Position numbers and translations under genes: made by a program
In this document: positions 41,601 to 44,926 of the stretch, piece after piece
How positions within the stretch are numbered: the stretch's first letter is position 1
How the letters are laid out: each line of letters opens with the position of its first letter
The notes under the pieces: model-generated
Database searches by the model: none
The model's input: the letters and a program-made list of their open reading frames with translations, nothing else
Told to the model about the DNA's origin: nothing
NCBI RefSeq assembly: GCF_000424445.1
Contig: NZ_AUJX01000036.1
Coordinates: 1-44,926 of the forward strand
Direction: 5' to 3'
DNA length: 44,926 nucleotides
From: Oribacterium sp. NK2B42
GTDB lineage: Bacteria; Bacillota; Clostridia; Lachnospirales; Lachnospiraceae

Positions 41601-43898
41601 CCTGAAGATATCCCTGACGATGCTGTCCTTACGTTCAGGCTTTTCCTTATAGCGCACCGGAGCAGTAAACTCCTTCCACCTTTCTTTGTCATCAGGGTGT
41701 ATATATTTCAAACGATAATCACTGTAATAGTCTTCAAGTCCTTTTATTACACTTCCCACCTTCTCATCATAAAGATTGGTGTAAATAACCGTTCTGGTGT
41801 CTTCCGAAAAATCAAGATAATAAACAGCGTCATAGTAAGAGATCACATTTCTCATTACATACTCATGCATCTGGAGCTGCCTGCTCTCTTCATATCTTCT
41901 GTCATCAAAGGATGCCAGGATCATGCAGCCCTGCCTGCTGTCAGCTATATCTTTAAAGCTTAATTCAACATATCTTCCCTCGGAGAAGAAAGACATCATT
42001 TCCTCCTGATGACTGATGATGCAATTTTCCGCGAGAGACACACACCTCTGATGGTACACAGTATCTTCCGTGTTTATCTCTCTTTCTATTTCCTGTGCGG
42101 AAAGCTCTTTATGCCTGCTGATGATCCTCCGGCACTTATCATTTATGAACAACAAGCTAAAGCTGGATCTGTCATAGAACAACAGTGCCAGGGCCTGATC
42201 CCGGGCAACATCAACAAGGCCTGTTTTTTCATAAACAGACCTGGCTTCCCTGGTCTCCATGATAAGCCCATGATCTGCCAGATATCTTCTGATATCCGAA
42301 ATAGGCAGGGGCTTAGAATAATAATAACCCTGGATTTTTTCACAGCCTATGGATTTCAGGAATTCAAGCTGCTCTTCTGTTTCAACACCCTCCGCAAGAG
42401 TATGGATACCAAGCTCCTTTGCCATCTTAACCGCCATGGTCACGATAGTCCTTGACTTTTCGCTGAAATCCCTCATGAACTGCATATCGATCTTGATCTC
42501 GTCAAATTCGAAATCCTTAAGCACATTCAGCGAAGAGTATCCAGACCCGAAATCATCCATCCATATCTCTATCCCGGCTTCATGAAGCTTTTTGATCTCA
42601 TTTTTCATGAGGCCGGTATCATTCATAAGTGTCGTTTCCGTTATCTCAACACAAATGAGATTTCTGCGGACATTATTTTCATCAAGAGTATCCTTGATGA
42701 TCTTCACAGGATCGCAGTAATCAAAGTCAGAACGGGAGATATTGACAGATATGGGTATAACAGGATTTCCGGCCCTGATATTACGCGCCTGAAGATCGAC
42801 CACGCGCTTTACCATGAATATATCAAGCTTATAGGACAATCCGTTTTCTTCCAGAAGGGGAACAAAATCCCCGGGGCTGATCATGCCATAGACAGGGTCT
42901 ATCCATCTTGCCAATGCTTCCAGACCGCAGACTCTTCCTGTAAGCGTACGGACAACAGGCTGAAGATAAACATGTATCCAGCCTTCATCGAGAGCCTGAT
43001 CCAGATGGCTGAGAATGTACTCAGCTTTTACATAATGCTGACCCATCCTTTCATCAAAGCTGCCATAGCTTGAGCCATACTGGACTTTTTGTGCTTCACA
43101 GGCCATCCTTGCATAATCGCAGGCCAGATGGATCGACATACCTTCCCGAATGGTACACATACCGATCTTAACAGGCAAAGTTTTCCCGCTGTTCATCTCA
43201 CAAAGCTCCTGTATGAGCTTATCAAGCTTCTTTTCAAGTCCTTCATGGGGGGCTATGGCAAAGAAATGATCCTCTCCGAATCTTGAGCAATGATCACCAA
43301 AATATTTCCTCAGGAGATCTGCGAACATGCAAAGGAATTTGTCGCCTTCGTGTGTGCCGTATCTTGCATTGAAGCCCTTCATGCCGCTTAGATCCAGAGC
43401 CAGTATGACAGGACTCTCCATTGCCTCAAAAATTATCTTTACATATTTTTCCGCACCTATAAAAAATCCCCATCTTGTTGAAAGAGCCGTAAGAGGGTCA
43501 GTCATCAACTGGATCTCGGAAAAAAATGTATAGAAAAGAGGGCCTTCTTCATCATCCTTATAATATCTTCCGAAGTCCTCAACATATTTTATATTATCTT
43601 TTTTGGTTATGATCCTGTAGCGTACCTTTTCAAACTGATCGCTGCCGGTCTCAATCTGATATTCCTTGCTCTTCTTTACCTTGCTGCAATCATCCTTATG
43701 GACCATACCGGTAAATGTCCCGCCGGTAAGCTCCATGAATTCTTCTTCGGTATCGCACTCGAATATTTTTAATAGCGCAGAGTTAACATATAAAATTTCA
43801 TCATTTTCACCGCTACGATAGATAAAAAATCCTCCAGGCATAGCAGATAAACCGTTTAATATGAAATTTTTTCCTTTATGCAGTCTGTGATCCATCAT
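38664..43898 (-). CDS. Giant PAS/GGDEF-like/EAL/GAF signalling protein
   Basis: A 1744-residue cytosolic protein with no membrane segment. Order by eye: PAS (about 15-125), GGDEF-like (135-285) with the signature degraded to RFGEDHF, EAL (295-550), three PAS-like domains (560-960), a second degenerate GGDEF-like domain (970-1110, RLYGCCFGV), PAS (1150-1260), GAF (1300-1470), PAS and a final GAF. The EAL domain keeps GLEALARW, VNIS, ITET, DDFGSGYSS, KID, EGVET and QGYYYSKPLP, so it should hydrolyse cyclic-di-GMP; the GGDEF domains look inactive. The start is uncertain: ATGs lie at 43898 and 43895 with weak ribosome sites, and the open frame reaches a TTG at 43922. Confidence 0.88.
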   Translation of the reverse strand: MMDHRLHKGKNFILNGLSAMPGGFFIYRSGENDEILYVNSALLKIFECDTEEEFMELTGGTFTGMVHKDDCSKVKKSKEYQIETGSDQFEKVRYRIITKKDNIKYVEDFGRYYKDDEEGPLFYTFFSEIQLMTDPLTALSTRWGFFIGAEKYVKIIFEAMESPVILALDLSGMKGFNARYGTHEGDKFLCMFADLLRKYFGDHCSRFGEDHFFAIAPHEGLEKKLDKLIQELCEMNSGKTLPVKIGMCTIREGMSIHLACDYARMACEAQKVQYGSSYGSFDERMGQHYVKAEYILSHLDQALDEGWIHVYLQPVVRTLTGRVCGLEALARWIDPVYGMISPGDFVPLLEENGLSYKLDIFMVKRVVDLQARNIRAGNPVIPISVNISRSDFDYCDPVKIIKDTLDENNVRRNLICVEITETTLMNDTGLMKNEIKKLHEAGIEIWMDDFGSGYSSLNVLKDFEFDEIKIDMQFMRDFSEKSRTIVTMAVKMAKELGIHTLAEGVETEEQLEFLKSIGCEKIQGYYYSKPLPISDIRRYLADHGLIMETREARSVYEKTGLVDVARDQALALLFYDRSSFSLLFINDKCRRIISRHKELSAQEIEREINTEDTVYHQRCVSLAENCIISHQEEMMSFFSEGRYVELSFKDIADSRQGCMILASFDDRRYEESRQLQMHEYVMRNVISYYDAVYYLDFSEDTRTVIYTNLYDEKVGSVIKGLEDYYSDYRLKYIHPDDKERWKEFTAPVRYKEKPERKDSIVRDIFRVKKPNGNYVWTEFMIVLIYGAEERKAIACVRPSSIEHEAEVYGSVTDITTRTSQISGEALMDAFRRNSDLCCFWKDKNRRFVGVSDAFLRFYGFESRDAVLGKTDEEVGWHIDDTPFMTDEERVLLKGEIIRNAVGQNVINGVTHYIAASKFPVYNNGEIVGLMGYFIDINQDMESDRSIQSQMDNVTGLMNSFGQMVTLAQLMDNLQTNGEDFTYAVLEVSEFENIREDYGREVAEKLIRVVAKYITSCFGHAALISRLYGCCFGVCRRNASKEEIIRRAELWKRYVGTLREIDGKEIRVEGKFGLINGSECSNTHEVIEGGRKDLITRLSKKNAGNTASQDKNEYFDSMPISYVVLKPLLSEDKKTALDFEYIYVNNKYCEATGKRASELVGHTYTSVYDDNRSENWINVAFRASLGEYIYDRAYSHALRRWINFIAAPSSHLGICSLVILNSDEDKKNKAESVSESISHDLIQDEPEMSREKHEVNRNHKLEDISLRIARVLSGDDDYERAMNGAISIIKENIEIDRLYIMECTDEGISNTFEWCAQNVRPVIDKWQNMSLVEYASENEEIKPGTGIVLTDLERYKYINPSRAIYMISQGIRNVIEVPFFFDGKLLGFIGVDNYKEEDEEYVKTLLENASYFMAFRVHNNALIKKNKALNVARLQNANVSVRDTGAVKTEDHKGIYIPDPYTDFPVDYIVGKIILDNQSLHPVDFEFIFANNKFCGKVGKSQREIIGKRFRDTFFNADSTWIFEGYQAAVHGKIINGRKYSALGKAWVAYRMVQGHEEGTFILTMIDINESYNKEVEKQKENKRNVSLVKLANILSGTEGHRTVIDKALEELAKFFYASRVYIILKEGDEYKTEFQYCSKGIKPNDYKFSDVDKDFNRHCRENLIEYGNIIRFDVEMIRDLYPEIYEKLRYINVRNMTGVPILRGEEEIGLLCIENYELSRIEETASLIKTASKLISFRLNIMMK

Positions 43899-43922
43899 TA
43901 GCACACCAGTGACACGTAGCAA

Positions 43923-44220
43923 TATTGCCGTGTCATTTCATCCCCATGAAGTATTTAAAACACCCTGAAAAAAGGTTATGATCAGAGATTTTCATACTAT
44001 TAGTATCGACACTTTTATTCTTTTATAAAAGATTCCCGGATTTTTCTTTAATACTATAAAAAACCGGCGGTATCCTTTCAGATAAGAATTATATTCATTC
44101 TTTCCAAAATGATTCCGCCGGTTAAGCTTTAACCATTGTTTTTTAATTTTCCGCAGCTTTCCTGTTTTAAATCTCTACTCCGGCTGTTCCGTGCGAAGCA
44201 GAGTACACAGAAAGGGAGAT
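43923..44220. other. Intergenic region upstream of the giant gene, no gene seen
   Basis: About 300 nt that should hold the promoter of the giant gene. I find no consensus -35/-10 pair. The only feature is the inverted repeat at 44062-44123, described separately. A small CTTTTATAAAAG palindrome lies near 44019-44030. Confidence 0.45.
44062..44123 (-). terminator. Probable terminator with a 44-nt loop after the small hypothetical gene
   Basis: AACCGGCGG and CCGCCGGTT pair perfectly, with ATC/GAT continuing inward; on the minus strand TTTTTTATAG follows. It lies about 97 nt past the stop of the 62-residue gene. The loop is unusually long for a terminator, so another structured role is possible. 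Confidence 0.6.
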
Positions 44221-44409
44221 TTATTGTGAAATGATTCCTTCGATAACATATCTGTCTGAACCAACTGTCACATTGTTTCCGATCATTTTGCCATAAAATG
44301 GATTGTTGAAGCCTTTTACAAGAAATTTCATCTTATCTCCTGTTTCACAATCCGTTACATAAACAAGATTATTGTTCTTTACCATTTCTTCTGTTGACTG
44401 TGCGCTCAT
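44221..44409 (-). CDS. Small hypothetical protein, 62 residues
   Basis: Not recognised. From the ATG at 44409 it reads MSAQSTEEMVKNNNLVYVTD, then CETGDKMKFLVKGFNNPFYGKM and IGNNVTVGSDRYVIEGIISQ. The predicted fold is mostly beta strand, with no signal peptide or membrane helix. AGAGAGG lies 9 nt before the ATG, which is why I prefer it over the 18-codon-longer frame. The ribosome site, start and downstream terminator make a real gene likely. It is transcribed toward the giant signalling gene, and no function can be given. Confidence 0.65.
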   Translation of the reverse strand: MSAQSTEEMVKNNNLVYVTDCETGDKMKFLVKGFNNPFYGKMIGNNVTVGSDRYVIEGIISQ

Positions 44410-44627
44410 TATTATAAACCTCTCTGAATTTTTAATCCTGCGGGAATAAAAATATATCGTCATGGTTTTTATCCGAACCTAATGTCCCGCCAATAAGCCT
44501 ATATGTCTGCCTTCTGCAAACCGCTTGACATATTATAATCTATTTTCCGCATTTTAAAAGGGCTTCAGATCATTTTCATTAAATTTTAGTCAAATTTGGT
44601 TACTGTTCACAGGTGAACTTGTAGTAA
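44410..44627. other. Intergenic region between the small hypothetical and the transposase, no gene
   Basis: Contains TATAAT on the minus strand near 44531-44536, about 120 nt upstream of the small gene, with only a weak CTTTTA at 17 nt spacing as -35. No other structure noted. Confidence 0.4.
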
Positions 44628-44675
44628 AACAGCCGATCCGTTAAACTGAGTCTCAGTAATAACGGGTCGGCTGTT
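44628..44675 (-). terminator. Terminator after the IS66-like transposase
   Basis: AACAGCCGATCCGTTA pairs with TAACGGGTCGGCTGTT (one wobble pair) with an inner ACTGAG/CTCAGT stem. On the minus strand TTTTACTAC follows. It starts 8 nt past the transposase stop and may be part of the element's end. Confidence 0.8.
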
Positions 44676-44682
44676 CTGCCAA

Positions 44683-44926
44683 CTATGAGTCAAATCTTTG
44701 TGTCACTTCATCAAACACATTGGCTCCTTCATTTTGCCGTATCTTAACAAGCACGCTCCTGCCTTCACAATGATGCGTTATTGTATCAAAGCATCTGAAA
44801 GACATCACCTGCCCTTGTTTGCGCTTGTAGCCACGTAGAAAGCGCTCCGCTATGTTGTTTGTGCTCGGTACATTGACATTATGAAGAAACAGAAGATGTT
44901 CTTTGGAATGTTTTCTCATTCTCAAA
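44683..44926 (-). mobile_element. IS66-family transposase, C-terminal fragment cut by the window edge
   Basis: The minus-strand frame is open from the window edge to a stop at 44683, about 80 residues. NVPSTNNIAERFLRGYKRKQ, then GQVMSFRCFDTITHHC and VLVKIRQNEGANVFDEV, matches the C-terminal end of IS66-type DDE transposases (the NNxAER block contains the last catalytic glutamate region). The rest lies outside the window, so the first methionine visible is probably internal. Completeness and activity are unknown. Confidence 0.8.

Noticed and set aside
1-44926. CRISPR arrays
   Set aside because: The recurring palindromes are dispersed over kilobases and not regularly spaced; no tandem repeat-spacer pattern was seen.

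Overview
The window looks like chromosome from a low-to-moderate GC Gram-positive anaerobe of the Clostridia, most likely Lachnospiraceae (Butyrivibrio or Pseudobutyrivibrio type). This is an inference from gene families (ScpA/ScpB, FtsH with an acidic tail, serC-serA-DUF1015, a DUF5722 secreted protein, an HMA_2-type P-ATPase with a DUF6110-like partner, a giant PAS/GGDEF/EAL protein), Gram-positive ribosome binding sites, Gram-positive signal peptides and sigma-A-like promoters. Almost every gene is on the minus strand; the exceptions are a small XRE regulator, uvrB, one tRNA and a pair of chromate transporters. Both window edges lie in transposase fragments: IS200/IS605 TnpA on the left and an IS66-like transposase on the right.

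Layout, left to right: IS200 tnpA fragment; an AspT-type aminotransferase; a run read leftward of metallophosphoesterase, scpA, scpB, dut and a TPR-like lipoprotein; a divergent XRE regulator; ftsH; a serine-biosynthesis cluster (serC, serA, DUF1015); leuB; uvrB (+); an RpiR/SIS regulator; tRNA-Arg(CCG); an SPFH/zinc-ribbon protein; a Uma2 family protein; a P1B ATPase with a small membrane-anchored partner (PacL-like); a secreted DUF5722 glycosidase-like protein and a second secreted protein; tyrS; a DAHP synthase; an SDR probably acting on mannonate/fructuronate; a histidine kinase-STAS-response regulator module; a hypothetical; an NhaC antiporter; a ZorA/ZorB-like MotA-MotB pair; two half-size chromate transporters (+); a 1744-residue PAS/GGDEF/EAL/GAF protein; a 62-residue hypothetical; and the IS66 fragment.

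Most of the window is housekeeping. The unexplained structure is mainly intergenic. Two families of long, near-perfect palindromes recur: family A, built on GGGGACGGTTCTC, includes 48-bp and 46-bp perfect palindromes that differ by a compensatory base pair; family B shares the core GGGCATCCATTT inside variable but self-complementary flanks. A 107-nt multibranched inverted-repeat element sits between the chromate transporters and the giant signalling gene. The best candidates for undescribed protein systems are the orphan ZorAB-like proton-motor pair, the P-ATPase/PacL-like pair in a Firmicute, and DUF1015 as a possible last step of serine synthesis beside serA and serC.
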